The notes beneath the pieces were generated by a model that saw only the letters and a program-made list of their open reading frames with translations, did no database searches and had not been told where the DNA came from. The position numbers and the translations under genes are program-made. DNA of 41,724 bases from Ichthyophthirius multifiliis. Taxonomy: Eukaryota; Ciliophora; Oligohymenophorea; Hymenostomatida. The stretch is from contig NW_004086243.1 of the NCBI RefSeq assembly GCF_000220395.1, forward strand, positions 1-41,724, read 5' to 3'. This document shows positions 1 to 13,041 of this stretch, piece after piece; positions within the stretch are counted from its first letter, which is position 1, and every line of letters starts with the position of its first letter.

Positions 1-3
1 TTT

Positions 4-8
<5 letters not shown>

Positions 9-40
<32 letters not shown>
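9..40. repeat. (TA)n at the window start
   Basis: About 15 TA units at the left edge, just downstream of the large RCC1 gene's stop codon. Confidence 0.8.
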
Positions 41-43
<3 letters not shown>

Positions 44-92
44 ATTTATTTATTTAATTTATAATAGATTTTAATTATTTTCTAAAAAATAC

Positions 93-1002
93 TCAAGCAA
101 TAGGAGGTTAATTACTTTAATAAATATGCTAATAAATAGAATAATGATCATTAATATTTTCAATTAAATTAATCAATCCTTTTAAATAAAAGATACTAAA
201 TCCAAACTATATTCTAAAAAAAAATTTTTTATAAAATTAAAAGAAAAATTACTCTTTATATTTAGAATCAACTTAAATTTTTTTAATTCTCATTTCCTTT
301 AAATTGTTTTTAGAAATTTAAAACTTATCAATTCTAAGTTCCCTATATTAATATCCGCAAAAGAAATTCCAAAGACTAGATTCATTTCCTTTATAAACAA
401 CATCTACATCTATATGATTTTCCATAAAATTATTAAAAACATAATAAATGCACCCTGAAATTTCCTATTTATTGTTTTCATTAACGTCTATATATTAGCC
501 TAAATGTTTATACACAATCGGATCGATTCCTTTCAAAGTTTTTTTAGCTACCAAAACAGGAAAAGAGTATTCGCCGAACATTTTAAAATCTATAAGTATA
601 CTTTTTTAATAATCAATATCCTATAACTTAAACACATCAATATTTTCATATAAACTTTAACTCAAATTCTTTCCATGTATCGAAGCTGATATTTTGCCTG
701 TAATGGCAAAAGGATTTCTTTCTAAAGGCTTTTCTAATTCTCTATTTGCTAGACCATAAAAGCAATTACTTATGATTTAAAAATGTGTTTTTGGTGTATT
801 TATAGCTAAAGTTTATTTATCCTATATTAATTTTTAAATTTTATGATATGCTCGGTAACAGTTTTCCATTTTATTAATATATTAGAGTATATTTATTAAT
901 TTTATATCCAAATTTTTCTTTGTTTCTTATAAAATTAGTTTTTTTATTTTATTTGGAATAAGTAATTTATTATTCTTATATATTTATAAATAAATATAAA
1001 TT

Positions 1003-1049
<47 letters not shown>

Positions 1050-3097
1050 AATATATTATTTATTATTTATATATATATTTTTTATAAATATTTTATTATT
1101 TAAAATTACATTTTTTTCTGTATATAAAATATCGAATTAATAGTCAAATTATTTCTTGAAGTTTTTAAGCACTTCTAAATTTTAAGAATATTTTTTCTTT
1201 TAAAATTTTTTTAATAACATTTAATAAGTTTCCTCAAAAGACTATTTATCACTAAAGAGTAAATCATAATCACTCTTTTCCTATAATAAAAATATTAATT
1301 TTATCATATAAGCTTCTAAACATTAAGGATTATATGATTATATTTTTTCCAAAGCATCTTAATCAGAATTTTTAAGAAAAAATGTCTGTAAAAATACTCC
1401 ACAATCTTAACATTTTTTCATCTTTTGTTCTTAAAATTTTATTAATTATTAACTGTATAATTTTAATACACATTTATGATTTTAAAATCCTTTTAAATTA
1501 TTAAAGTCGTCTTTTCTTAACTCAAGTTATTATATTACCTTTTTAATATTTTAAAATTTTTAAAAAAATATATTTATTTTTTATAAAATTTAACATCATC
1601 CATTATATCTTCATCCTATTTTTATTTTAAAATAGGAGGATACTTAAGAACATATTTAGCAACTTTTTCTATTGTAGATGCTTAAACAATGATTTAATCT
1701 CCTTTTTATTAAATAGAATGAGTATAAATATCTTCTATAAATGTATAAGCATTAGAAATTTTAATTTTTTTATCATTTTATCCAACAAAACGAGATAGAA
1801 TTAATAATTTATTTTAAATTTAAAATTCAGATTTTATAAATGAGCTCAAAGTTTATTTATGTGGTTCATTTTCTCTTTCTAAATTTATATTATTAAAAAA
1901 TTGATAAAGTAGTATTTATACCTATTTCTTCATTTCTAATATATTATTACAAAAACGTTAAAGTTGATTTGTAATTTCTTGTATGAAATCTAAATAAATA
2001 AAATATGATTAAAAAAATATTTTAATATATTGAAATTATAATTATATAATGAACTAAAAATATAAATATGTAATAATATAAAAATAATATAAAATAAATA
2101 TATATATATATAAAATAAAATATTAAATATATATAAATTTTCATTATATTATTTTATATATTTTTTATTTTTTTTTATTTATTTTATCTATTTTTACAAA
2201 TATTTTTATATATAAATTTATATTTGCATTATTTTATATTTTTAATTTTTTTTATATATAAATTACCCTCCTTCATTTTTAATAAAGTTTTCTAATTTTT
2301 CGTAAAAACTTATAAAAAATAAATCTATATAAAAAAAATAATCAAATTATACAATTTTAATTACCTAGAATTATAAAATTAATTTTTTCTTTGAATTCTT
2401 CTCCTATTTTTTAAAATATAATTTCTTTTAAGTAAATAACCAATTCTCTAATTTTATCTTAAATAAAGCACTATTTCTAATTTTCATTATAATTTATATT
2501 TACAAAAACATGTTTATTAATAAAATTCTCAACAAAATCTTTTAAAAATGTTACATTTTTATTTAATTATTGCCTTAGTTAATCTTCGTTTTATAACTAA
2601 GATTCTAATTCAGTTTTTTCTACTGTAAAAAAATATTCTAAAAGATAATTTTAATTCTAAACATCTTTTATATATTTATCAATCGTTTATTTAAATCCTT
2701 TAACAAGTTTTCTATTAACGAGTATATTTTAAGAAAAACACTCAAAAAAATGCACAAACAACTTGATAAAAGTATAAATAATTGATTATTCTTTATCTTA
2801 ACTTAAATTTGCAATTGTGTATATTCTACCATGATTATTTTTTAAATCAATAGTTAATATTTTTTTGCAAACTTCTACATAAAGCCTTTGTTTTCTATCA
2901 TCATTTTCTAAATCACCAAAAGTTTCTTTTACTAAAATAATAAAATCATTTTAATCCATTTTATTATTTTCATATATTTTTATTAAATAACAAGGATGTA
3001 ATTATAAAGATGTAAAAAGCAATCTATAACAAGGTTTATTAAAAAGATCTTTAATATCATCAAATTAATTACCAACAGAAAAATAATATGTTCCTAA

Positions 3098-3154
<57 letters not shown>

Positions 3155-6100
3155 GTTATTAGTTTATTTATTTAATGTCTATTTAAATTTTTATATAGTT
3201 TTATATTTTATATCAAACGGTTCTGTTGCAATTCTTTTAAATATTTCTGAAGCTGCATTATTTTTAAATCTTTTCTAAATATCAATTAATAATTTATAGT
3301 TTTCATATTATTTCTATATTTAGCCTTATATTTATGAAACTTTATCATGCAAAGTCTAAACAATTTCATCATTAAAAAGATTTACTTATCCTTTTATAGC
3401 TGTATATAAATCTGGTTTTTCTTTCATCATTACTACCTCATATAGTGATTTTTTGAATGGATTTTAGAAAAAAAGTTACATAATTCCTATTCCTGGAGTA
3501 ATTTCTCCTTATGATAATTTTAAATTATTTTATTATTAATTTTAATTTTATTATGTATTTTAGTTTTATAATTAATTTTTTATTTCATCACTATTTATAT
3601 AGCTTATATTAATAGATTCATTGAGTTTTTATTTTTCATCTTAATTTTTACTTACTTATTTTCTATTTAAATCTAATTATTTAAAATTACTCTCCTTATT
3701 AATCTATGATCTTATTTTAGATTATTAATTCATTAATATAAGTGTTGAATTTCTTTAAGTAGATTGCTTTTAATTAATTTTTTATTTGTTCATATTTTCT
3801 TTTTTATTGATCATTTAATATTCATCATCTAAATAAACACCTGATTTTCTTCCATTTTTAACTTATTTTTATACATTGTTTTTTTTTTATGTTTTTTTTT
3901 TGCTATTATTCATAATATCATCATCATCTTCATTATCTTACTATTATAAATTATTATTATTTTCATCTTATTATATTAATTAATTATAAATTTCCCAATC
4001 TATTGAGTCAGCAATTTTTTCTGGTTAACTTTTCAAATATTAATCAAGCTAATCACTCAAAAACTTATTTAAATAATGGCAAAAATGAGGCTTTGGAATT
4101 AATTATTCTAGAATATTTTTTTTACTTTAATTTTTATTGTCATCATTATTATCCTCGTCTTTATTCTCGTTTTAAATTTCCTATTTTTCTTATTAAATCC
4201 TGTCATAAAACTCATAACCTTAACAAAGTCTTCCAGTATTCAAATCATAACCCCATGTATATAATTGATTTTTAGAAATCAAAGCTGCATGGTTTTTCGA
4301 AACCGCCACTTTAGTAATTTAAACCAAATTCGTCTCTAATCTTCCATACAAAGTAAGAGTCTTATCCATTACCATATCATATGATAAATTACTATTTTTA
4401 TTACATTCCTCTTCAAAATACTTATCAAAAACTCCCCAATACATAATAGTCTTATTAGTAGTCACAACAATCGAATATTTATCTCCTAAACACACGTTTT
4501 CTACCAATAAGCCCGAAGCTTTTAACTTCGGATGAATAGTAGGTTTAATAAACTCATAATTTTCCTAAGAATTTTTCTTATTATTAACGTCTTTTTTTTC
4601 CGGTCTTTACTATCCAAAATACCTAAAAGGTCCCCAAATAATTAAATTATGTTCATCATCAATAGCCGCACTATGATGATATCCTGCACTAATATCAATG
4701 AAATTAAAATTAGTTTATAATCTACATGGCGTATCTAAATTATCTTTATCTCCATGTCCTAGTTTGCTTTCCCATCCATTCCCCCATGTGTATATAACTT
4801 TTGTTTCTTTAGCTTCTAAATATTCATATTCGTCTTAATTTTATTCTACTTCCTTATTAATTGCTAAAGCCATCGAATGAGTACTTCCACAGGCTATTTT
4901 TACCACTTTTGCCTTTATATTAATCTCCTAAGGGGTCATAAGTATTGTATTTCTGATACCTAAACCCAGTTTTCCATCTTTAGAAGACCCGCAAGCAAAA
5001 ATACGTCCACTTTCAGTTAAAAAAAGGGAATGTTCTTCCCCACAAGCTATACTTTTCATTAAATTACCATCCAAACCTTAAACTTTACTCGGTTAGTCTA
5101 CGAAGTTACTAATCCCGCCAATTCCTAATTATCCCTCTTTATTCCTACCCCAAGCATATATAATTCTTTTCTGTTCAATAGCCATACAATAATCAGCTCC
5201 AGCAGCTATATATGTGATAATCCTATTATTTTAAATATCGAAATATTTAACTAAAGTCGGAAAAGATTCTCTTGGTAATTCTTCCGCAAAAATATTAATT
5301 TTTGCCTTATCTAGGTCCTAATATTGTTCATTAGCCTCCTAACTACTACACCCATGTTGCCCCATTAAATTGTTTCCCCATATATATATTTCACCTGCAT
5401 TAGTTAAAGCTATAGAATGAAAAACTCCTAATTAAACGTCTACAATTTCATTTGAAATAAAATCTTTTTCACTAGCCTTATATAATTTAGTATCTTATAT
5501 AGGAAAAAAAATTTCAGAATATTTTTCGCCATATTAATATTTTACTACTATTTTATTTGGAATTTACATATTAAAAGGGTTATTTTCTTCTATTTTTAAT
5601 AAATAATTTTATACATAACCTTTAATTTCCCTCCCTAAGCTTTAATAAGCATTTAATCCCCATGAGATCACTCTCCCTTAATTACTTAAAGCCAGTGTAT
5701 GGTGATTACTACATGCAATTTAATATAAATAACTTTCTTTAATATGTCTATATTAAACACCTTTTATAAACTCGCTGTTTAACATCATTGGATAAGGTAT
5801 ATTGGAGCTCTTTATATTTTATTAATCTACTTCTAAACCTAATTTATTGTTTTAATTACTTCCAAAAGCGAATATTTTCCCAACTTAAGTTATAACAAAA
5901 GTATTATTAATTCCACATTATGCATATACAATGAATTAATTTACCAAAGAGTTTATTTTCAGAGGACTTAATTGATTCTAAAAATTATTTAAACCTAATT
6001 ATCCATTACTATTACATCCCCAAGAATATGTGTAGCCTTCATTAGTGAAACATACATTATGGTATCCTCCACACACAGTTGCAAGAATATTTTTACCTTC

Positions 6101-7264
6101 CAAATCCCCTCTTACGAGATCTGGTTGGTTAAAATTAGCCAGATTTCCTTTCCCTAATTGCCCGAAATTACCCAAACCCCAAGTAAAAACTTGACCGGTT
6201 TTACTAGTGGCTGCCGAATGGTATTATCCACATGATATATGCTATATTTTAATATTATCATTATCTAAAAAACGAACTAATTATGGAAGATGAGATGACT
6301 CCAAATGACCTAAACCAAGATTTCCATAAGAGTTGTCACCCCATGAAAAAACAAGAAAATCTTAAGTAAGAGCAAGGCAAAAATTGGTACCACATGAAAT
6401 TTATATAATTCCAATATTTTATTCTAATTCGCTATTAAAATTAATAATATCACTAATTTATAAGTTAAATTATTTTGATCTCTAATATTATATTAATAAA
6501 TAATATTTATATATATATATATATATATATTACTTATTCTATAATATTTTAACTTAATTATCTTTCAAGAGCATCCTCGTCATCTCTATTAAGACTATTA
6601 ATACTTTTCATATATTCATCATTATCATAGTCTTATAAATGTTAATTACTTATTAAATCCTATGGGGAGTTAAGATCATTATTATCATCATAATTACTTT
6701 CTATATTCTCATTTGATAAATTTACTAATAATTCTTATTATTAAATTTGAGTATTTTCTATTTTTACAATTTACGTTTTTAAATTTCCTTAATTATTTTA
6801 TTCCGTTTTTTTATTTATTTCTTATTATTGATTAAAGATCTTTCCGGCTTAAAAAACTTTTAAATAACCCAATACATTTTATTTTACATTATTTACTGAT
6901 GTATATTAGTTAGAATTCAAAAATTTTTATAAGCTTTAACCTTTACTAAATAATTAAAATGAATTAACTGCTATTATTAAAGAAAAATTATATCCACAAC
7001 AAACTGATATTGGAAAATATTCAACATTTTAATAGTGTAAAAGAATAGGTTAAGGTTCTGCCTTTTTTTATTTTTAATTAATATATATTAATTTTTATTA
7101 CAAACTAGACTATTTCCGCTTTTGTATTTATTTATTAACCTAGTTATTTATTTATATTATTTCCCCAACCTACTAATATTGGAATTTATTATTCATCTTT
7201 TATTGTTAGTTGAGCTGAATTTAAATCATTTATTTTTTCTATTACTATATTTTTTATTATAATG

Positions 7265-7303
<39 letters not shown>

Positions 7304-7320
7304 TATTTTTCTTTATTCAT
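93..7320 (-). CDS. Large RCC1-repeat protein with poly-Asn linker and long C-terminal region
   Basis: About 2222 residues from six exons; introns are near 7062-7101, 6482-6533, 2309-2364, 1990-2266 and 975-1109. Residues ~30-990 hold many RCC1 blade repeats with the usual pattern (CGxxH..AL, then W/FG.N..GQLG), for example IYIWGNNLMGQHG and ACGEEHSLFLTESGRIFACG. RCC1 propellers act in GTPase regulation or as protein-binding platforms; the partner here is unknown. An acidic Asn/Asp segment lies near residues 150-249. A ~20-residue poly-Asn tract (plus strand ~3103-3155) separates the propellers from ~840 residues I do not recognise; a GTPase-activating role would be only a guess. The first ATG (7320) is followed by a TA repeat read as Ile-Tyr, so the true start could lie further in. 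One T is needed in the coding T-run (plus 1562-1568) to keep frame; with it the spliced length divides by three. TGA stop at 93-95. Confidence 0.85.
975..1109 (-). other. Intron 5 of the large RCC1 gene
   Basis: A 135-nt GT-AG intron, phase 0, carrying a long TA run. The downstream reading frame continues upstream of the first apparent ATG at 867-869 (reading KLLIPNKIKKLIL...INKMENCYRAYHK). This shows that 93-974 is the last exon and not a separate gene. Confidence 0.7.
1990..2266 (-). other. Intron 4 of the large RCC1 gene
   Basis: A 277-nt GT-AG interval of nearly pure A/T. It joins a short exon ending KMKE to one starting DFIQEITNQLQRFC in a compatible phase. It is the longest intron in this gene. 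No conserved coding frame is visible inside it. Confidence 0.6.
3103..3155 (-). repeat. (AAT)n microsatellite encoding poly-Asn
   Basis: About 18-20 AAT codons (with AAC) inside the large RCC1 gene. The reading frame is the same before (TIQKFKQTLNKQT) and after (LGTYYFSVGNQF), so the tract is translated as Asn. Confidence 0.85.
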
Positions 7321-7384
7321 TTTTAAAAATATAATCATAATAAAAAAATTTCATATTCCAATTATTTCATTTGCCTTTTTTTAT
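7321..7384. promoter_or_regulatory. 64-bp divergent intergenic region
   Basis: The proposed starts of the large RCC1 gene (minus, 7320) and the small membrane-protein gene (plus, 7385) are only 64 bp apart. Any promoters must be shared or overlap the 5' coding ends. The sequence is AT-rich and shows no motif I can name. The short distance depends on both ATG choices being right. Confidence 0.35.
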
Positions 7385-7960
7385 ATGATCATATTTTTAA
7401 AAATAAATTAAAGAAAAAAAATTAATTTTTAAAAATAATATTATGTATATAATTTTTTTTTTAATAAACAATTATTTTAATATGATATTGCTAAATTATG
7501 TGTTATGCTGCATGCAATTCTTTAATTTACTACATCTGATTATATACCAAATGAACCTTCAAAACAACTTTAAATGTATTTAAATGATTATGATATTCTA
7601 ACATAATATTCGTTTATATATTAGCTTTAAGATTTATTTTACATATTTTAATTTTTTAAAGTTTATTATTTTTTTTTTTGATAATATTTAAAAAATAAAA
7701 AGAAATAAAAATTATTTATATAATTAATTAAGATTCATGCTTTTTTATAAAATAAAATATTTATTCTTATTTATCAATATCAGAAAATATATTTTATTGA
7801 AGATTTTTATAAGGGCAAATTATATTTTAAAAATTTTAAATTTCTTTTATTTTTAAGCTTAAAAATTTGCTTGCTTTTGGGAATACTATTTTTTGGGAAA
7901 GAATTTCTTAAAGTGGTAGAAATTATACTATAATATATCCCTGCAATAATTGGAATATGA
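7385..7960 (+). CDS. Small predicted membrane protein, unknown function
   Basis: 167 residues in two exons (7385-7660 and 7733-7960) joined by a 72-nt GT-AG intron in phase 0. The ATG at 7385 is in frame with an unbroken run that includes AKLCVMLHAILQFTTSDYIP. After splicing the frame continues through a basic segment and a strongly hydrophobic stretch (FKFLLFLSLKICLLLGILFF) near residues 120-140, then ends at TGA (7958-7960). The composition is protein-like rather than random AT, and the phase-0 splice restores the frame without any base correction. I do not recognise the family. It is divergent from the RCC1 gene with a very short spacer. Confidence 0.6.
7661..7732 (+). other. Intron in the small membrane-protein gene
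   Basis: A 72-nt GT-AG intron, phase 0, with a T-rich 5' half and an in-frame TGA (7679-7681). Without splicing, the first exon would stop at that TGA. Confidence 0.55.
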
Positions 7961-8318
7961 AAAATGTATTATGTATTTTTATTTTTATATTTATTGTTAT
8001 TCAAAGTTACGTAAAATATATTACATTAAATGAATAAATAATCTATTTTATATTTTTAATTATTTTATACTTTATATTCGTTATTCACATAATAATATAT
8101 ATATATTTATAACTTCATTATTATATTAGTATTTTAAGTATTTTTTATAAAAAAAATTAATTAACAAAAAAATAAATAAAATATATAAGAATATATTATG
8201 ATATATTTATATATTTTTTTAAATATTATAAAATTAAAAAATAATTTTATAAAAAGTAATATTTATATCAAATTAATAAATTTTTATTTAATTATATATA
8301 AAGAAAAATATCTTTTTT
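7961..8318. other. Intergenic AT-rich region
   Basis: This gap lies between two convergent genes, so it must hold both 3' ends. An ATG at 7959 opens a short hydrophobic frame overlapping the TGA of the upstream gene, but it quickly becomes a low-complexity Ile/Tyr run. I see no supported gene. Confidence 0.6.
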
Positions 8319-10653
8319 TCAATCAATTATTTAATTAAAATTATTTTTCCAAATTCTTAAATTATTAAAATTTTCAAGAGCAATTAATAAATTTCCTTTT
8401 TCTAATAAAATAACTTATTAAATATGAGCTTCTTACCCACCAATAGTACCCAAAAGTTCTTTAAAAAAGGAATTAAAAACATAAAGCTTTAAACCCGAAC
8501 AAGCCTATGTCGAAAAAATAAAGATCTTTTAAATTTCAAAATTATTATTAGAAACTGAATTAATATTCTTTTTTAAATGATTAACTTTTATTTCACATTA
8601 AATAGCTGACCCAGAAATAATCTAAACAACATCTTTTCCTTCAATTTTTTAATATTAATTTATGGATGAATACTTAATTCTTTAACTATCAGTTTAAATA
8701 ACTTTATTTAAAATAACATCTATTCCCCAAAAATGTCCTTCTTAACTAGAAATCATAACTAATTCTTTATTTATCATTAAACTACAAATTTTATCATTTT
8801 AATCTTATGGTAGTCCTATTTTCTCTTTTTTTTCCGCTATATAATTTACCAAATTAACCCTCCATTTATATAAAAAATAATCTGTATGAGCCCACAGACA
8901 TTCATGTTAAGGATGATACATGATTTTATGTATACAAAGATTATTAATATCAATTTGGAGTAATAATTAATTCTCTCCCATTCCCATTTTATCCCTATGA
9001 AACATTACTTTATTTACATAAATACTCTTTTCGTCTAAATTTAGAGAAAATACTATTACTGAATCAGTTATTAATTATAAAGAATTTGGAACATTATTTT
9101 TTTTCTTAAATTTTCCGTCTAAGCATGTCTATAAACACTAAATTTCTCCAATCCCATGTATATTTTAGATTTAATCTAATTCTAAAAGCTTATTTTTACT
9201 CTAAGAGTATTTATATAAAATCAAAATAGATTCATTACGATCATTATTTCCGCCCAAAAAATACAAAAAATCATCATCAAATAATTTTTAAAAACATTTA
9301 ATATTTTTCTTATATTAAATCTCACTAATTTTTTCTAAAATAAATTCTTTTTTATTTCCCAAATATTTACATCACCTTATATAGATATACTCATAAAATG
9401 GTATTAAACTTAAACATCTTCAATATATAAAATTAAATTATTATCCTAAAATATATTACTTATATATACATTACTATCATTTTGTTTATATATTATATTT
9501 TTTTTTATATTATCATCCTATATTTTATATTAATTATCTTCATCATCATCTTCCATTAATTAATTTTTTATTTGAACACTTTTTTTATATTATTTTTTTT
9601 CACTATTATTATTTTAAATTTTAAAATTTTTTAAAGAAGTATTCATTGGAAGAGATGGTGGTGAGAAATTTAAATATTACTTATTTTAAGAATTTTATAG
9701 TTCTATATTTTTTAGATCTATAATTTCCTTTTCTTTAATATAATTTACTTTTTTTAACAATTCTCTTTGCTTTTCTTATGAAAATTTAATTTTAGATTCT
9801 TCATCAATACTCATCTTTACTTTTTATTATAATATTTTTTCTTAAATTATTGCACTTTTACTTCTTTCGTTTATATTTGGATTTTATATAATTAAATTAT
9901 TTTTTTGTTTTCTAAAAAATCATCCTCTTTACTCAAAATAAATCCGAAATTTTTTTCGAATTCTTTTTAGAAAAAGCTGACTATGTTATTTTTGAAATTT
10001 TTAATTCTCCTCTCTATATCTTTATTCATATCTTTAAAAATCCTTTTAGAGATCTTCATTTCTAAATATCCTTTATGAAATTTCTATATATTTTTAGATA
10101 ATTAATTATATCTATTAGTAGTATCTTTTAGATCTTTTAAAACAATCTCTATTGCTTAATTTTTTATATATTTTTCTTCCAAAATTTTAACTGATGTTGC
10201 TTTATTTAATTAAATTTATAAAGCTTCATTCATTTTTTTTTCGAAATTTATTATTTAATGTTAATATTCATTAATAAATAATTACAATTCATTTTAAGTT
10301 CCTTTCATTTCATTTTATTGAAATTATTATTTTTTTTTATTTGCTAATTCACTAAAATAATTACATTTTTATTATTTATCTCGCCCATCTATTGCCTTTA
10401 TTAATGATGCATCTATTTTTTATATTTATTCTAGTTCTGATAGTAAAGTATGATCTTCTGTTTTAACTGTAAGAAATGTCTTGTAGTTATTTATTAATTA
10501 ACCTAAAGGCATTTGTTGGTTATTATGAACTATTTTATGTTTTTGGTAGCATTAGTCGCATAATAATTTTTAAAAACATGTGTTTGATAAACATACATAT
10601 GTGACAAAATTATTATGTTCAGGACAATAGATATCTAATTTTTAATAATCCAT
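8319..10653 (-). CDS. B-box zinc finger / coiled-coil / WD40 protein (TRIM-like layout)
   Basis: About 778 residues, apparently without introns. It opens with a B-box-type zinc finger: Cys10, His13, Cys21, Cys26, Cys32, Cys35, His39 and His43. A long Lys/Glu/Gln coiled coil follows (~70-330), then an acidic, low-complexity stretch. The last ~370 residues form WD40-like repeats, e.g. SISIQGDVNIWEIKKEF and the final blade ALENFNNLRIWKNNF just before TGA at 8319-8321. B-box proteins with coiled coils usually oligomerise and act as scaffolds or, with a RING, as ubiquitin ligases; no RING is visible. Two coding A-runs (plus-strand T-runs 9835-9840 and 9348-9353) are each one base short. With both restored the length is exactly 779 codons, so I read these as assembly errors. 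Confidence 0.8.
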
Positions 10654-11260
10654 TTATTTTTATTATTTATTTAAATATAAACAAAAAATATTTATTATAA
10701 ATATTTATTGGTATGGTTTTAATATAATTTTTAAAAATATTTTAATAAGTATAAATAATTTTTTCTTTTTATTCAGATATTTTATATAAATAGTAAATTT
10801 ATTATATTATATAATTATTTAAAATATTTATAAAAATAATGAATAATATTTTTTTGTATTAAATATTATTTATTAAAAAAATTAAAATAAAGTAAATTTA
10901 AATATATATATATTTTTAAATAAAAAGTAAATTAATATATATAAATAATGTATTTATAATTATAAAAATATAAAATTAAAATTTATATAGTATCTATCAA
11001 TCATTTAAATATATAGTTTTTAAATTAATAAAAAAATAATGGAATTTGATTTTATATTTTATGTTTTTACATAAAAAATATATAAAAAATTGAAATGTAT
11101 TTTTTTAAATATTAAATAAATAAATTAAAATAAAATATAATAATAAAGAATTATTATTAATTATAGAAATATATAAAAAAAATATAATATTAAATTTAAA
11201 AATATGATTTTTTTAAATAAAAAATTAAAAAATATATATGTATATATATATATATAAAAA

Positions 11261-11292
<32 letters not shown>

Positions 11293-12258
11293 TTCATAAT
11301 CTTACATTTTTTAATTTTATAACTTTTTTTTAAAAAAAATATATTAAAATAGTTATTTTAATTATTTAAAAATAATATCATTTTATTTATATATTTATAC
11401 TATTTTTTCTTTATTATAAATATATTTTTCTTAATGTAAATTATTATACATATTATATTTATAACATTAATAATTTTTTCTTTCTTTTTTAACGTAAATT
11501 TATAATTTTAATTATACTTTTTTTTTTATATCTTAACTTAAATCATATTTTTGTTCATGTAATTAAATTTATTAATTCTAAAATTCTTATTTTTTATTTA
11601 TAAAAATATTATATTAATGTAAATATTGTTACTATTCATTTAATTCAAAATTCTAATTTATAAAAAAAAATTATTTTTATTTTTAAAAAAACCAAAATAA
11701 TTTTTATTTTTTTATCTAAATCAGTCATTATGTTTTATTAATTTAAATAAAAGATATATTATCCAAATAAACTTTCTTTCGTAAAATCAAGATTATTTTT
11801 ATTTTTTATAAACTCAATCTAGATTATTTAAGTAAATTAAATTTTAGATCAGAAAATCTATTTATAAATGTTTTGTTCAAAAAAACTTTTAATATAAATA
11901 TATATATATCTGTTTAATTTATAAAATTCTATAAATTCTTTTCATATATTTATATTAATTTTTTTTCCATAAATATATATATAAATTAATTATATTCTAA
12001 ATTATAATATATTTCATATACATAATAATAAAAAAAAATATTTATATTAAAAAATATTCGTATTTAAAAAAAAACACTTAGTAAATTTAACTTTAATATA
12101 TAAAATCTAGTAGGATAATTTATATTTGAAAAAAATAAATATATAAAAAACTTAAATATAATCCTTTATAACCTAATGTATCAAAAACTATTATAATAAT
12201 TTTAAATTTTTATAATTCTTAAAAAATAAAAAAAAAACCATAAAATATAATTTTAAAG
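10654..12258. other. Intergenic AT-rich region with TA microsatellite
   Basis: A 1.6-kb gap between the divergent B-box gene and the membrane-protein gene. It holds near-pure A/T sequence, including a TA repeat at ~11236-11292. Short open frames exist on both strands but have the composition of random A/T. Promoters for both flanking genes must lie here; no motif is recognisable. Confidence 0.6.
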
Positions 12259-13041
12259 ATGGAATCTAAGCAATTCTATAATTATAGTAGAAATGTAAGC
12301 TTTTCGTAATTAAAAAACACTTATTTTACAAAGAAACATATTATTGTATTTTAAATATTGAAAAATTATTTTAATAAAATAAAATAAAATTTAAACAAAA
12401 ATAATAATAAAAAGTCAATAAAAGAAATTCCATAATAATATATAAAAAACCCAATAAATTAACAAATATTATACAAGTAGAAAAGCCTTTATTAGATATT
12501 TAAATAAAATTATTTCTCTTTTATCCTCATTATATTTCTAATTATATTATTATATTTAAGACTAAAAGAAAAATTTTAATTTAGATATCATAAAAGTTTA
12601 AAAATTTGTTAATAATAAATTAATTCTTATAAATCTCAAAATAAAATCAAAGAATTAAAATAATGTTTGAATAAGTAAATTAATACAAGTTATGAATATT
12701 CTGAAGCATTTTTTGATATATAAATTTTATTTTATTTAACATTTATTTTTTGTTTATTTGTAAACATATTTCAAGTTTATAATAACAAAATTTTAAAATC
12801 TAATTATAATCAACTTATGTGCTAATTTAGTTAAAATTTATTTTTTTTATTTTATTTTATATGTTTATACTTACTATAATAAATATATATTAATATTTTT
12901 AATAGAACTATATGGTTTATAGAGAAAACTGTAATAATATTGGGAAAATAATAAGTAAATAAATAATATAAACAATAATAAAAAAAATAAAGTCAAATAA
13001 ACTTATAAGAAACTTTGAATAATCTATATTAATTATAATGA
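12259..13041 (+). CDS. Multi-span membrane protein, unknown function
   Basis: A single uninterrupted frame of 260 residues from ATG 12259 to TGA 13039-13041, starting MESKQFYNYSRNVSFSQLKN. A polar Lys/Asn/Gln-rich N-terminal ~85 residues precedes three strongly hydrophobic segments: YFSFILIIFLIILLYL near 90, FDIQILFYLTFIFCLFVNIF near 150-170 and LFFLFYFICLYLL near 195-207. Amphipathic Lys-rich loops separate them, and a Gln-rich tail ends the protein. No catalytic or family motif is visible. It is followed by an RCC1 gene on the same strand after 236 bp. The helix layout supports a real integral membrane protein rather than a chance A/T frame. Confidence 0.65.

Noticed and set aside
4003-4275. 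Standard-code plus-strand frame of 90 codons
   Set aside because: It is antisense to the large RCC1 gene, whose reading frame here continues the RCC1 blades into the acidic linker.
4319-4507. Standard-code minus-strand frame of 62 codons
   Set aside because: It is a true-frame fragment of the RCC1 gene, bounded only by TAA/TAG that are Gln; not a separate gene.
7958-8110. ATG followed by a signal-peptide-like hydrophobic stretch (MKNVLCIFIFIFIVIQSYV)
   Set aside because: It overlaps the stop of the upstream gene in another frame and soon turns into a low-complexity Ile/Tyr run with no further coding support.
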